Below, one piece after another: positions 33,546-42,051 of a stretch of 64,000 nucleotides of DNA. Position 1 is the stretch's first letter. Each line of letters starts with the position of its first letter. The notes beneath the pieces were generated by a model. The model ran no database searches, was not told where the DNA came from, and saw nothing but the letters and a program-made list of their open reading frames with translations. Location: the NCBI GenBank assembly GCA_009377585.1, contig WHTS01000013.1:1-64000 (forward strand), in the 5' to 3' direction. Source of the stretch: Betaproteobacteria bacterium. GTDB taxonomy: Bacteria > Pseudomonadota > Gammaproteobacteria > Burkholderiales > WYBJ01. Both the position numbers and the translations under genes were made by a program.

Positions 33546-34781
33546 TTACCCTGCTGCCTTGCGGATCGGGAGAACTTTGCGCCCGCGCGCCGCTGCGTCC
33601 AGATAGTCGGCCCATGATTGCATCATCTGGATGCGCTCGGGCAGGTATTGCGCATGGTTGTACGCGGCGCGGACTTTGTTCCCTTCGACGTGCGCGAGCT
33701 GCCGCTCGATAACGTCCGGCTTGAAGCCGATCTCATTGAGGATCGTGCTGGCCGTCGACCGGAAGCCGTGCACCGTGGCGCGGCCGTGGTAGCCCATGCG
33801 ATAGAGCGCATAGAGCAGCGTATTCTCGCTCATGACCTTGCCGCCGCCGGTCGTCGCAGGAAACAGCAGGTCATCGTGCCACGAGTGCTTCTTGATCTCG
33901 GCCAGGACCTCCAGCGCCTGGCGCGACAGCGGGACGATGTGCCCCTGCCTGCCGCCCTTCATCCTGGCAGCAGGAACACGCCATTCGGCCCGGTCCATAT
34001 CGAACTCATCCCACCGGGCGCCGCGGAGCTCGCCGGAGCGCACGAACGTGAGCAGCACCAGGCGCAGCGCAAGTATGGTCAGCGGATGCCCGTCGTAGCC
34101 CTCCAGACGCTCCAGGAACGCCGGCAGCTCGTCGCGCTTGATCCACTTGCGGTGCTGAACCTCGGGCGCCTCTATCGCCTCAGGATCGATCTGCGCGGCC
34201 GGGTTGTACGTCGCCTTGTGGGTGGCGATCGCGTAGCGAAACACCGACGAGCAGCGTTGCTTGATGCGGCCCGCTACATCGTAGGCGCCACGGGCAATCA
34301 CCCGATCGAGCAGGCGCAGAATCTCCGGGGTAGTGATTTCGGCAATCGGCCGCCGGCCGATGTACGGAAACACGTCGCGCGTCAGCGAATCCAGCACACG
34401 GTCGCCGTGGTCCGAAGACCATTTCCGCCGCCGCTTGGCGTCCGATACCTTGCGCTTGCACCAAGCACGAGCCACCGCCTCGAACGAGTTCGCCGCGCGC
34501 TCGATCTGCTCGCGCTTCGTCTCGTGCTTCGTTACGACCGGGTCTTTGCCTTCGGCGATCAGGCTGCGCGCCTCGTCGCGTGCCGCGCGCGCCTGCTTCA
34601 GCTTGACGGCCGGGTAGACCCCGAGCGCAAGCACCCGCTCTTTGCCATGCAGCCGGAACTTCAGGCGCCAGTATTTCGAGCCGTTGGAATGGACGAGAAG
34701 AAAGAGGCCGTCACCGTCGAACAGCTTGCGCTGCCTGTCGCCGGCCTTCTCCGCTTTGATGCGAGCATCGGACAGTGCCAT
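33546..34781 (-). CDS. Tyrosine-type site-specific integrase with DUF4102 arm-binding domain
   Basis: A 411-residue recombinase. It opens with the arm-binding domain of P4-like integrases (MALSDARIKAEKAGDRQRKL, LFLLVHSNGSKYWRLKFRL). The catalytic domain has Arg in TFVRSGELRGARWDEFD, the HxxR box VHGFRSTAST, His in QRQLAHVEGNK, and the nucleophile Tyr in RAAYNHAQY. All required residues are present, so it may be active. ATG 34781 follows a GGGAGAT site; a longer frame to 34838 is less likely. It starts 193 bp from the 3' end of tRNA-Leu, the usual attachment target for this class. The remaining element is only about 2 kb and lacks a full primase. Confidence 0.93.
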   Translation of the reverse strand: MALSDARIKAEKAGDRQRKLFDGDGLFLLVHSNGSKYWRLKFRLHGKERVLALGVYPAVKLKQARAARDEARSLIAEGKDPVVTKHETKREQIERAANSFEAVARAWCKRKVSDAKRRRKWSSDHGDRVLDSLTRDVFPYIGRRPIAEITTPEILRLLDRVIARGAYDVAGRIKQRCSSVFRYAIATHKATYNPAAQIDPEAIEAPEVQHRKWIKRDELPAFLERLEGYDGHPLTILALRLVLLTFVRSGELRGARWDEFDMDRAEWRVPAARMKGGRQGHIVPLSRQALEVLAEIKKHSWHDDLLFPATTGGGKVMSENTLLYALYRMGYHGRATVHGFRSTASTILNEIGFKPDVIERQLAHVEGNKVRAAYNHAQYLPERIQMMQSWADYLDAAARGRKVLPIRKAAG

Positions 34782-34974
34782 GGGGGTATCTCCCTGCGGG
34801 CCTAAAACCCGTCTGTACCCCGCGAATGTACCCCCCATTAGATTGGGTCGTCAAATCCAGCCATCACCTGACCATTCGGCGCTAGCCGGGCAGTGTTTCA
34901 TAGGGCAATTCGTCGATATAGGCTTCATGGCCCGTCTGATATGGCGGCAAATGACGGCGATTGAATTTCGGTAC

Positions 34975-35062
34975 TGGTGCCCGAGGCCGGATTCGAACCG
35001 GCACGCCGTATTAGGGCGAGGGATTTTAAGTCCCTTGTGTCTACCGATTCCACCACCCGGGC
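34975..35062 (-). tRNA. tRNA-Leu (UAA anticodon)
   Basis: Cloverleaf read on the minus strand, 88 nt with encoded CCA. The 7-bp acceptor stem GCCCGGG pairs with the 3' CUCGGGC (one G-U). The anticodon loop is CUUAAAA with anticodon UAA inside a perfect stem. The T-loop reads GGTTCGAATCC. A long variable arm, as expected for Leu, is present. It is the probable insertion target of the neighbouring integrase. Confidence 0.96.
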
Positions 35063-35142
35063 GAAGGACTAGGCTCCGACAGATCGGCCTATCCTATTGT
35101 AAACGGCCCGAGTCGGTGCAGGCGTCTCGAAGCTCACTCTGG

Positions 35143-35162
35143 ATTCCCGCCTGCGCGGGAAT
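35143..35162. repeat. ATTCCCGC/GCGGGAAT palindrome
   Basis: Perfect 8-bp stem with a CTGC loop within TGGATTCCCGCCTGCGCGGG. This is a common dispersed REP-like palindrome of high-GC proteobacteria. Only one copy was seen in the window. Confidence 0.6.
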
Positions 35163-35194
35163 GACGAACTACTCCGAATTTACGATTCACCGCA

Positions 35195-36178
35195 CTAGAA
35201 GCGGGTCGTGAGCCCCACGACGGCAGCCCAATCCGCCGTCAGTTGCACGCCGTTCACGTGCTGATATACGGGCAATTGCACGAACCCGTAGAGCTGGGTG
35301 CGTTTCGAAAGCGAGTAGCTGATGCCCGGACTGACGTGGACGAAGCGGCCACCCGTGTCCTCGGGCTCGGCTTGCGCGCCGCGGTCCCGGCGTCGGACCT
35401 GGATATTGGCCTGCAGCATGAGGCCGACGTTCTCGGATGCTTCGTACCGATAGCCCACGTCCAGGGTGTAGCGCTTGCCCGGGCGGTAGTCCTGGCGACT
35501 ATCGAGAGGGGTCTGAACAAGCACCTGCGCGAACCACGACGAGTCGAAGCCGGGAATGACCTGGCTGAAAAAACCGCCGATCAGCGCATCGGTCGTGCCG
35601 CTGCCTGGCTGCAAGGAGCGTTCCGCGAGGGCTCCCTCGTCGTTGCGAACATCGTGCTTGCCCGTGGGAAGCTTCAGACCGAAATTGATGCCGAAGAAAC
35701 TCAACCGTCCCGTCGCCGGATTGCTCGCGGCAGTTTGAAACCGCCCGAGAACACGGATGTCCCCCAACCGCGTGAAGTCCCAGCTTTCGGCAATCGGCGT
35801 GCCGCGGTGGTTATGGATGTGGCGGTGGCTCGGGTGCACGACGGGAACGACGGCGCTCACGCCCCAGTTGCGATCGAACGTGTAATCGAGCGTCGAGACG
35901 AGGTTGCGATTGATGCTGCGCACCTCGTCGTGATGCTTGGAAATCTCGCCGACACCCACCTTCCTGGAGCCGGCGCGAGGCTGGTCCTGGTCCACGAACT
36001 CATAGCGCATATCGAGCCGCAGGCCAGGCTCGGCCACGAGCCCGTACAGGTTCCAGTTGGTATTCACCATGCAGTAGGCCAGGCCGCAGGTCGCATTCGC
36101 ATCTGCCATGGCCATGATCGACATGGCCGATACGAGCAATATCCTTCTCGATGCACTTTGGGCCATGAACGACGACAT
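35195..36178 (-). CDS. Outer-membrane beta-barrel-like protein of unknown substrate
   Basis: A 327-residue exported protein. The N-terminus is a signal (ILLVSAMSIMAMADANA) ending before a CGLAYC pair. The rest alternates amphipathic strands, e.g. LRLDMRYEFVDQDQPRAG, GVSAVVPVVHPSHRHIHNHR (His-rich), RLSFFGINFGLKLPTGKHDV and YTLDVGYRYEASENVGLML. The last residue is Phe (AAVVGLTTRF), as barrel-assembly machinery prefers. The His-rich loop and KLPTGKHD resemble metal- or transport-related outer-membrane proteins (phenol-degradation/MetA-type transporters), but no specific ligand can be assigned. ATG 36178. Confidence 0.75.
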   Translation of the reverse strand: MSSFMAQSASRRILLVSAMSIMAMADANATCGLAYCMVNTNWNLYGLVAEPGLRLDMRYEFVDQDQPRAGSRKVGVGEISKHHDEVRSINRNLVSTLDYTFDRNWGVSAVVPVVHPSHRHIHNHRGTPIAESWDFTRLGDIRVLGRFQTAASNPATGRLSFFGINFGLKLPTGKHDVRNDEGALAERSLQPGSGTTDALIGGFFSQVIPGFDSSWFAQVLVQTPLDSRQDYRPGKRYTLDVGYRYEASENVGLMLQANIQVRRRDRGAQAEPEDTGGRFVHVSPGISYSLSKRTQLYGFVQLPVYQHVNGVQLTADWAAVVGLTTRF

Positions 36179-36412
36179 TCTTCCAGCCGGGCGTGGCAGG
36201 CGCGGGGGCGAGCAGCGGCATTCCTCGTGGCGCATGGGCGCGAATTCCTTTGTCTACCCATGCCGTCATTGAGGCGAAGGGATATATGTGTGTCGGCGAG
36301 CTACGCCGATGCAGCATCCGTGATCGGTGCGCGCGCTATTGTAATCGTGCCGCGTCGCGACACCATTGGACGCAGCGTCGATGGCATCCGACAATAGCAG
36401 CCTTTCGCTTCA

Positions 36413-36541
36413 AACTCCCTTCGGGAGAGGAGTTGGGGTTGAGGGAAGTCGTGAGCACGACGCGTAATTTTCCCTCACCCTCGATCCATCTCCCGAAGGG
36501 AGAGGGAAGACAAGCACACCCCCTGGACAACATACAAGGGG
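36413..36541. repeat. Inverted pair of CTCCCTTCGGGAGAGG-type palindromes
   Basis: The 410-bp gap 36179-36588 contains no gene. One palindrome lies near 36415-36432 (CTCCCTTCGGGAG). A second, in opposite orientation, lies at 36471-36510 (CTCCCGAAGGGAG). The second continues into a 68-bp stretch that is repeated at about 80 percent identity at 39346-39414, including ACATACAAGGGGT. This is a BIME-like arrangement of the CCCCTCTCCC family. Confidence 0.75.
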
Positions 36542-36588
36542 TGGCGTGAGGGATCGAAGGCTCCCGCGCCGGTTCAGGAACAGATCGA

Positions 36589-37212
36589 ATGAGCGACGCA
36601 CTCGACTACCTGCTCAAGGTTCGGCCCGAGGCCATGGGCCATTACTTCCGTTTCATGCGCGAAGCGGGGCGCCATCTCGACCCGAAGACGCGGGCGCTCA
36701 TCTCGGTCATCACCAAGGTTCATGCGCAAACCGAAGCCGGGTTCCGGCAATACCTGCGTCGGGCGCTCAAGGAAGGCGCGCAACCGATCGAAGTGCTGGA
36801 TGCGCTGCTGATGGCGTTTCCGGCCCTCGGGCTCACCCGGATCGTCTGGGCGGTCGACGTGTTGCTCGCGATGGACCTTCCCGAATTCCGGGCCGATGCG
36901 CTTCTGGGTGAAACCGGCTGGCATCGAGTCTGCGCACTGGATGATTTCGAGGTCGGCGAGACGGCCCGCATCGAGGTCGATGGCAAGCCGCTGCTCGTCC
37001 ATCGCACCGAGGACGGGATACGAATATACGATGCACATTGTCCGCACCAGGCCACCCTGCTGTCCGCGGACGCGGTGAAAGGAACTCGGCTCGTATGCCC
37101 GAAGCACGGCTGGGAGTTCGATGTGCTCGATGGCCGATCGATCAAGGGCAACGCGCCGCTGCGCGAATTCCCGAACCGCATCGATGAACGCGCCGTGCTC
37201 GCGTACTGGTGA
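36589..37212 (+). CDS. CMD/AhpD-like domain fused to a Rieske [2Fe-2S] domain
   Basis: A 207-residue two-domain protein. Residues 1-100 are helical CMD-like (KTRALISVITKVHAQTEAGF, VLDALLMAFPALGLTRIVWA), without the CxxC of AhpD. Residues 105-207 form a Rieske domain with the two ligand pairs intact: CPHQATLL and CPKHGWEFDV. The fold resembles small Rieske ferredoxins that deliver electrons. The combination suggests an electron-input module attached to a carboxymuconolactone-like partner, but the reaction is unknown. ATG 36589 has AGGAA upstream. The stop overlaps a possible GTG of the haem A synthase gene (37209-37212), so the two are translationally linked. Confidence 0.85.
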   Translation: MSDALDYLLKVRPEAMGHYFRFMREAGRHLDPKTRALISVITKVHAQTEAGFRQYLRRALKEGAQPIEVLDALLMAFPALGLTRIVWAVDVLLAMDLPEFRADALLGETGWHRVCALDDFEVGETARIEVDGKPLLVHRTEDGIRIYDAHCPHQATLLSADAVKGTRLVCPKHGWEFDVLDGRSIKGNAPLREFPNRIDERAVLAYW

Positions 37213-37214
37213 GC

Positions 37215-38252
37215 ATGGCGCGAGCGCGCATGGACGACCGGACACGCCGGCAGGTCGCAACCTGGCTGTTTGCGTTATGCGCGCTGCTGTTCGTCATGAT
37301 CGTGGTCGGCGGCATCACGCGTCTCACCCGATCGGGACTTTCGATCGTCGAGTGGCAGCCGATCGTGGGCACCCTGCCGCCGCTGAGCGAGGCGCAGTGG
37401 CTCGATCTGTTCGACAAGTACAAGCTCACGCCGGAATACAAGCAGGTCAATCTCGGCATGAGCCTCGCGCAGTTCAAGAGCATCTTCTGGTGGGAATACA
37501 TTCATCGGCTGCTGGGCCGGCTGATCGGTTTGGGATTTCTCCTGCCCTATCTCGGGTTCCTGCTGCGCAAGCGTCTCGACCGCTATTACGCCTGGCGGCT
37601 CGGATTCGTTTTCCTGCTGGGCGCGGCGCAGGGCGCGATGGGCTGGTACATGGTGATGAGCGGCCTGGTGGACGATCCGCGCGTGAGCCACTTCCGGCTC
37701 ACCGCGCACCTGGGACTTGCCTTCGCCATCTTTGCCGCGATGTTCTGGATCGCGCTCGACATGCTCAAGCCGAGCCCAGGACGGGCCGCGCATCGCACCC
37801 GGCTCTCCGGCGGCGCTCTCGCACTGGTGGCGCTGGTGTTCCTGATGATCCTGAGCGGCGGCCTCGTAGCCGGCATCCGTGCCGGCTATGCCTACAACAC
37901 TTTTCCGCTCATGAACGGCCACTTCGTCCCGCCCGAGATCTTCATGCTCGAACCGTGGCACCTGAACTTCTTCAACAACATGGCGACGGTGCAGTTCGAT
38001 CATCGCCTGATCGCGTGGCTGCTCATGATCGTCGTGCCGCTCATGTGGTGGGCCACGCGGCGCAACCCGGTGCCGCCCGCGGCGCGACTGGCAGCGAGCT
38101 GCCTGTTGGCCGCGGCTGCCTTGCAGGTGAGTCTCGGAATCACGACGCTGCTGCTGCGCGTGCCGGTCGTGCTCGGCGCTGCACACCAGGGCGGCGCGGT
38201 GCTCGTATTCGCGGCCGCCCTATGGCTCGCGCACGCCCTGCGCCCAACATGA
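37215..38252 (+). CDS. ctaA: Haem A synthase
   Basis: A 345-residue Cox15/CtaA-type protein that oxidises the C8 methyl of haem O to formyl for cytochrome oxidase. Eight helices are evident. The four haem-ligand/active-site His positions are in WWEYIHRLLGRLIG, HFRLTAHLGLAF, VQFDHRLIAWLL and VLGAAHQGGAVL. Conserved openings LFALCALLFVMIVVGGITRL and SGLSIVEWQPIVG match the family. Start is ATG 37215, although GTG 37209 overlaps the upstream stop. No cox genes or ctaB are here, so its oxidase lies elsewhere; the bd oxidase at 59.6 kb does not need haem A. Confidence 0.94.
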   Translation: MARARMDDRTRRQVATWLFALCALLFVMIVVGGITRLTRSGLSIVEWQPIVGTLPPLSEAQWLDLFDKYKLTPEYKQVNLGMSLAQFKSIFWWEYIHRLLGRLIGLGFLLPYLGFLLRKRLDRYYAWRLGFVFLLGAAQGAMGWYMVMSGLVDDPRVSHFRLTAHLGLAFAIFAAMFWIALDMLKPSPGRAAHRTRLSGGALALVALVFLMILSGGLVAGIRAGYAYNTFPLMNGHFVPPEIFMLEPWHLNFFNNMATVQFDHRLIAWLLMIVVPLMWWATRRNPVPPAARLAASCLLAAAALQVSLGITTLLLRVPVVLGAAHQGGAVLVFAAALWLAHALRPT

Positions 38253-38268
38253 ACGGAATGCCGCCGCC

Positions 38269-39321
38269 ATGCCCCAAGACAAGACCTTCGTGTTTCTGGT
38301 GATCCTCATCACCGCCGCCTTCATCTGGATCCTGCGGCCGTTTTATGGCGCGATATTCTGGGCGACGATGCTGGCGATCCTGTTCGGCCCGATGTTCCGG
38401 CGCCTGACGCTCGGCGGGCGGGCGCGGCGCACGCCGGCGGCGCTGCTCACCACCTTCGTCATCGTGGTGCTGGTGATCCTGCCGGCGGCCATCCTTACCG
38501 GCATGCTGGTGCAGGAAGGGCTGGGCGTTTACCAGCGCGTGCAGTCGGGGGAGCTCAATTTCGCGCGCTACCTGCAGCAGATCATCGGAGTGCTGCCGGC
38601 GTGGGCGACCGGATGGCTGGAGGAATCGGGGCTGACCGATTTCGCCACGATGCAGGAACGCTTGTCGGCGGGACTGATGAAAGGCGTCCAGTTCTTCGCC
38701 ACGCAGGCGTTCACGGTCGGAACCAACACGCTCGAATTCATCGTCGCCTTCTTCATCATGCTTTATCTGCTGTTCTTCCTGCTGCGCGACGGCGACCGGC
38801 TCGCCCAGCGCATCCGCTCCGCGGTCCCCTTGGAGCACACGCTGCAGCAAAACCTGGCGACGAAGTTCGCGGCCGTGGTGCGAGCGACCATCAAGGGCAG
38901 TCTCGTGGTCGCGGTCGTGCAGGGGGCGCTGGGCGGACTCATCTTCTGGATCCTGGGGATCAACGCGCCGGTGTTCTGGGGCGTGGTGATGGCGTTCCTG
39001 TCGCTGCTGCCCGCGGTGGGCACGGCGCTCGTGTGGGTACCGGTCGCGATCTACTTCCTGGTCACGGCTTCGCTCGTGAAAGGGCTCGTGCTGGTCGCTT
39101 TCGGCGTATTCGTGATCGGCATGGTGGATAACGTGTTGCGCCCGATCCTGGTGGGCAAGGATACGAAAATGCCCGACTACATCGTGCTCATCTCGACTCT
39201 GGGCGGCATGGCGATGTTCGGCATCAACGGCTTCGTCATCGGGCCGCTGATCGCCGCCATGTTCATCGCGGTATGGGATACCGTGGCGCAGGCGAATGCT
39301 GCTCGACACACCGAGCTTTGA
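38269..39321 (+). CDS. AI-2E-family permease (PerM/YhhQ-like membrane protein)
   Basis: A 350-residue polytopic membrane protein of the AI-2E transporter family. Eight helices are seen; landmarks are FVFLVILITAAFIWILRPFY, LLTTFVIVVLVILPAAILTG, YLLFFLLRDGDRLAQRI, GSLVVAVVQGALGGLIFWIL and the conserved DNVLRPILVGKDTKMPDYIV. Family members have been linked to autoinducer-2 export, fluoride or Na+/H+ transport, so the substrate is unknown. ATG 38269 begins 16 bp after the haem A synthase stop, giving a probable operon of CMD-Rieske, ctaA and this gene. Confidence 0.92.
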   Translation: MPQDKTFVFLVILITAAFIWILRPFYGAIFWATMLAILFGPMFRRLTLGGRARRTPAALLTTFVIVVLVILPAAILTGMLVQEGLGVYQRVQSGELNFARYLQQIIGVLPAWATGWLEESGLTDFATMQERLSAGLMKGVQFFATQAFTVGTNTLEFIVAFFIMLYLLFFLLRDGDRLAQRIRSAVPLEHTLQQNLATKFAAVVRATIKGSLVVAVVQGALGGLIFWILGINAPVFWGVVMAFLSLLPAVGTALVWVPVAIYFLVTASLVKGLVLVAFGVFVIGMVDNVLRPILVGKDTKMPDYIVLISTLGGMAMFGINGFVIGPLIAAMFIAVWDTVAQANAARHTEL

Positions 39322-39345
39322 GGCACGCGCTTTCCTCCCCTCCCC

Positions 39346-39414
39346 TCACCCTCGATCCCTCTCCCGAAGGGAGAGGGAAGACAACCATAGCCCTTGGGGC
39401 AAACATACAAGGGG
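39346..39414. repeat. Dispersed palindrome, 68-bp version, copy 2
   Basis: Shares TCACCCTCGATC, CTCCCGAAGGGAGAGGGAAG and ACATACAAGGGGT with 36474-36541. The palindromic core is CTCTCCCGAAGGGAGAGG. It lies just after the AI-2E permease gene and before the convergent lipoprotein gene, so it may serve as a bidirectional terminator. Confidence 0.75.
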
Positions 39415-39438
39415 TATGAAGCGGTCTTTGCTGCGGCG

Positions 39439-40128
39439 CTACGGCGGGGTATTGCTGCGAGAGCGTAGCGTCGCCGCCTCGCGCGCGAGCGCGCTGGCGA
39501 ATTCGCCCAATGCCTGCGCGGTAGCTGCGGCCACCGCGGATGGCTGCGCCGAGGCGAGCGGTACGTCGAGCTGCGTGCGACCCGAGTGATTGGCACGCTC
39601 GCCTCCGGCGGCGACGAAGCTCCAGCGCGCATCGAGTGCAAGACGGCCGTCGAGCGGGTCCAGCGTGAGAAGCTCGATCGTCAGGTCGGCATCGGGGATG
39701 CGGCCGTCGCCTTCGATCAACACGCGCCCGGGGCCGAGCCGTTGCGACAACGCGTCGCGCAGCACGCGCCCCGCGGCATCCGACAGCCGCTCGGCCCATT
39801 CGGCATCGGCCGCCACGATCAACGTCTCGCCTTGGCGGCCGGTCACGACCGGGAAGCCATCCAGATAGCCGGGTACGCTCACGTGCCGCAGCAGGATCGT
39901 CGGCTCCGCGGCTGAATCCGCTGCGGCGCTCGGCGCGGCGGGCGGCGGCGCCGGCAGCGCTACCAGCGTGGGCGGCGCGGACGCGCATGCAGCGAGCATG
40001 AGCAAACCCGATGTTACCAATGCCGCGCGAACAGTCGTCATCATCGTTCCCGAATGAGAATGCTCGGATCTCGAAGCAAGCATCATTAAACCCAATGTCA
40101 CGAATGCGCCGTGCACGGTCGTCATCAT
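39439..40128 (-). CDS. PqiC-like lipoprotein of the MCE system, with duplicated N-terminus
   Basis: A 229-residue lipoprotein, the likely ABC-type accessory lipoprotein (DUF330/PqiC) of the upstream MCE genes. The lipobox is LLMLAACASAP in the second signal segment (from ATG 40044). Family-like features are ILLRHVSVPGYLDGFPVVTG, WAERLSDAAGRVLRDALSQR and LTIELLTLDPLDGRLALDAR. An 84-bp tandem DNA duplication adds a first MMTTVHGAFVTLGLMMLA segment. ATG 40128 overlaps the MCE stop (ATGA), while ATG 40044 would give the normal-length lipoprotein. Which start is used is undecided. Confidence 0.82.
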   Translation of the reverse strand: MMTTVHGAFVTLGLMMLASRSEHSHSGTMMTTVRAALVTSGLLMLAACASAPPTLVALPAPPPAAPSAAADSAAEPTILLRHVSVPGYLDGFPVVTGRQGETLIVAADAEWAERLSDAAGRVLRDALSQRLGPGRVLIEGDGRIPDADLTIELLTLDPLDGRLALDARWSFVAAGGERANHSGRTQLDVPLASAQPSAVAAATAQALGEFASALAREAATLRSRSNTPP

Positions 40129-40154
40129 CGTCCCCGAATGAGAATGCTCGGATC
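39995..40154. repeat. 84-bp tandem duplication at the MCE/lipoprotein junction
   Basis: Segments 39995-40070 and 40079-40154 are the same sequence with about 15 differences, period 84 bp. The unit covers the last codons of the MCE gene and the first codons of the lipoprotein gene. It keeps frame for the lipoprotein. Confidence 0.9.
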
Positions 40155-41156
40155 GCGATCGGCGCGCTCGGCCAGGCTGCGCAGTCGCGCCGCCGCGGCG
40201 GCCAGATCGTCCACGGCGCGCTGGATCTGGATCATCGTGCGTCCGTGCGGGTCGAGCACCCGGCTCGCCCCTTCCAGCGCCTGCTGCGTTGTTTCGAGCG
40301 CCGGAGGCAGCGCAGCGAGTGCGGCATCGGCACCGGCGATGGTCTTGTCCACCTGCTGCAGCGTCGATCGGGCCGAGGCGGCCGTGCTGGCCGCTTCGCG
40401 CTCCAGCGTCGCGGCAAGGGCCTGCACCGATTGCAGCGTCTTGTCGAGCGAGCCGGCGCTGGTCGTCATCGTTGCGCGCACGGTGTCCGAAAGGCCCGCG
40501 ACTTCGGTGTCGACCGTCTTCAGGGTCTGGCGCAGCTGGGCAACGAGCAGCGGCAACTCCTGCATCGTCTGCGCGGTCTCGGGCGAGCCGAGGATGCGAT
40601 TGAGTGCGCCAAGCGTGCCCTGCAGTGCTTCCACTGCCGCGGGCAAGTCGATGTTGCGTGCCTTGCGGGCGAGCTCCTCGAGATCCGTGGGCACGGTCGG
40701 AATCTCCGTCGGCCAGGTGGTCTCGGCCTTCCGCGACTCGGCTTTGGGGCGAAAATCGAGATCCACGGTCAGGAGCCCGGTCACGAAATTCTGCTTCACC
40801 AGTTGCGCGGCGAGGCCGCGCTCAACCAGCGTGGGCACCAAGGTCTCGTCCATCGGCAGCTCGCCGCCGTAGAACTGCACCGAGTCGGGCACCAGGTCCA
40901 TGTCTACCTGCACGATGGTGCGGAAGACTTTCGGCTCGATGCGGATGCCGATCGCTTTCACCTGGCCGACCTCGACGCCCCGGTAAGTCACCGCGGCGCC
41001 GACCTGCAAGCCCGCAACCGAACCGCTGAAGAAACTGACTGCGCGCAGCCGATCGGCAAAGAACGCGCCGCGGCCGAACAACAAGATCGCAGCCACGATC
41101 AGGGCGAGCGCGCCGAGCACGAACAGGCCGATCGTGGTCGGTGCGCGCCGGCTCAT
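40125..41156 (-). CDS. MCE-domain (MlaD/PqiB-like) substrate-binding protein
   Basis: A 343-residue protein with an N-terminal membrane anchor (IGLFVLGALALIVAAILLFG) followed by the MCE domain: AVSFFSGSVAGLQVGAAVTY, RGVEVGQVKAIGIRIEP. Residues about 175-340 are a long alpha-helical, coiled-coil-rich region (LQGTLGALNRILGSPETAQT, VAGLSDTVRATMTTSAGSLD), as in proteins that bridge the periplasm. MCE proteins form rings and pass phospholipids between membranes. ATG 41156. The stop overlaps the start of the lipoprotein (ATGA). Gene order ABC permease, ATPase, MCE, lipoprotein is the standard MCE operon. Confidence 0.93.
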   Translation of the reverse strand: MSRRAPTTIGLFVLGALALIVAAILLFGRGAFFADRLRAVSFFSGSVAGLQVGAAVTYRGVEVGQVKAIGIRIEPKVFRTIVQVDMDLVPDSVQFYGGELPMDETLVPTLVERGLAAQLVKQNFVTGLLTVDLDFRPKAESRKAETTWPTEIPTVPTDLEELARKARNIDLPAAVEALQGTLGALNRILGSPETAQTMQELPLLVAQLRQTLKTVDTEVAGLSDTVRATMTTSAGSLDKTLQSVQALAATLEREAASTAASARSTLQQVDKTIAGADAALAALPPALETTQQALEGASRVLDPHGRTMIQIQRAVDDLAAAAARLRSLAERADRDPSILIRGR

Positions 41157-41265
41157 GCTGCCGCCTCCGAACGCACATCGCACGTCAACGGCCAAGCCGT
41201 CGGCGGCCGGCGTCGATTCGCTTTGCGGTCGATCCCCACTGCGTGGGGCCCCTCGCCCGGTAAGC

Positions 41266-42048
41266 TCACGTCGCCGCCTCCACTTCGGGTCTCGATTCGA
41301 CGCCTCTGCGCGCGAGGAATTCGCGCACCTTCGTGCTCTGCGCGGCGCGTGCCAGCTCGGCCGGCGGGCCGAGCGCGATGGGGCGATGCGTTTCGCCGTC
41401 GAGGAACAGCATGCGGTCCGCCACGCTGAACAGACTTTCCAGCTCATGCGTCACCAGCACGACGGTGATACCGAGGCCCGCGCGCAGGCTCGAGATGAGC
41501 TCGTCCAGGCGACGCGAAGAGAGCGGATCGAGCCCGGCCGAGGGCTCATCCAGGAACAGCACGGATGGATCGAGAGCGAGCGCGCGCGCCAGCGCCGCAC
41601 GCTTGCGCATCCCTCCGCTCAGGCTCGCCGGATAACGCGCTTCGGCGCCGGAGAGCCCCACCAGCGCAAGCTTGAATCGCGCCAGCGCGCTGCGGGCGCC
41701 CGGTTGCGCATAGCCGTGCAGCTCCATCGGCAGCATGACATTGTCGAGCACGCTCATGGACGTCCAGAGCGCGCCGCCCTGGAACAGGACGCCGAAATCC
41801 GGCGCACCGTCGCGCGGCATGCCGTCGGGGCGTGCCTCGATCAGGATGCGCCCGGACTGTGGCTGCAGCAGCCCGATCATGGCCTTCATCAGGGTGCTCT
41901 TGCCCGAGCCGCTGTCGCCCACGATGGCGAAGATCTCGCCCGCGCCGATGTCGGCGTCGATGCCCGATTGCACCGGGTGTCCGTCGTAGCCGACCGTAAC
42001 GTCCTCGATACGGATCCGGGGCGGTATGTCGCTATATGACGTGTTCAT
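41266..42048 (-). CDS. ABC transporter ATPase of the MCE system (MlaF-like)
   Basis: A 260-residue ATPase. Walker A is VGDSGSGKST (43-52), the signature is SLSGGMRKRAALARAL and Walker B is PSVLFLDEPSAGLD. H-loop: VLVTHELESL. The GLDPLSSRRLDELI stretch is typical of MlaF-like lipid-transport ATPases. It pairs with the permease 3 bp upstream. Energises lipid movement through the MlaE-like permease, probably in or out of the outer membrane. ATG 42048. Confidence 0.94.
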   Translation of the reverse strand: MNTSYSDIPPRIRIEDVTVGYDGHPVQSGIDADIGAGEIFAIVGDSGSGKSTLMKAMIGLLQPQSGRILIEARPDGMPRDGAPDFGVLFQGGALWTSMSVLDNVMLPMELHGYAQPGARSALARFKLALVGLSGAEARYPASLSGGMRKRAALARALALDPSVLFLDEPSAGLDPLSSRRLDELISSLRAGLGITVVLVTHELESLFSVADRMLFLDGETHRPIALGPPAELARAAQSTKVREFLARRGVESRPEVEAAT

Positions 42049-42051
42049 GGC

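Noticed and set aside
32000-34974. Second attachment site (attR) for the tRNA-Leu element
   Set aside because: No convincing duplicate of the tRNA 3' end was found by eye in this range.
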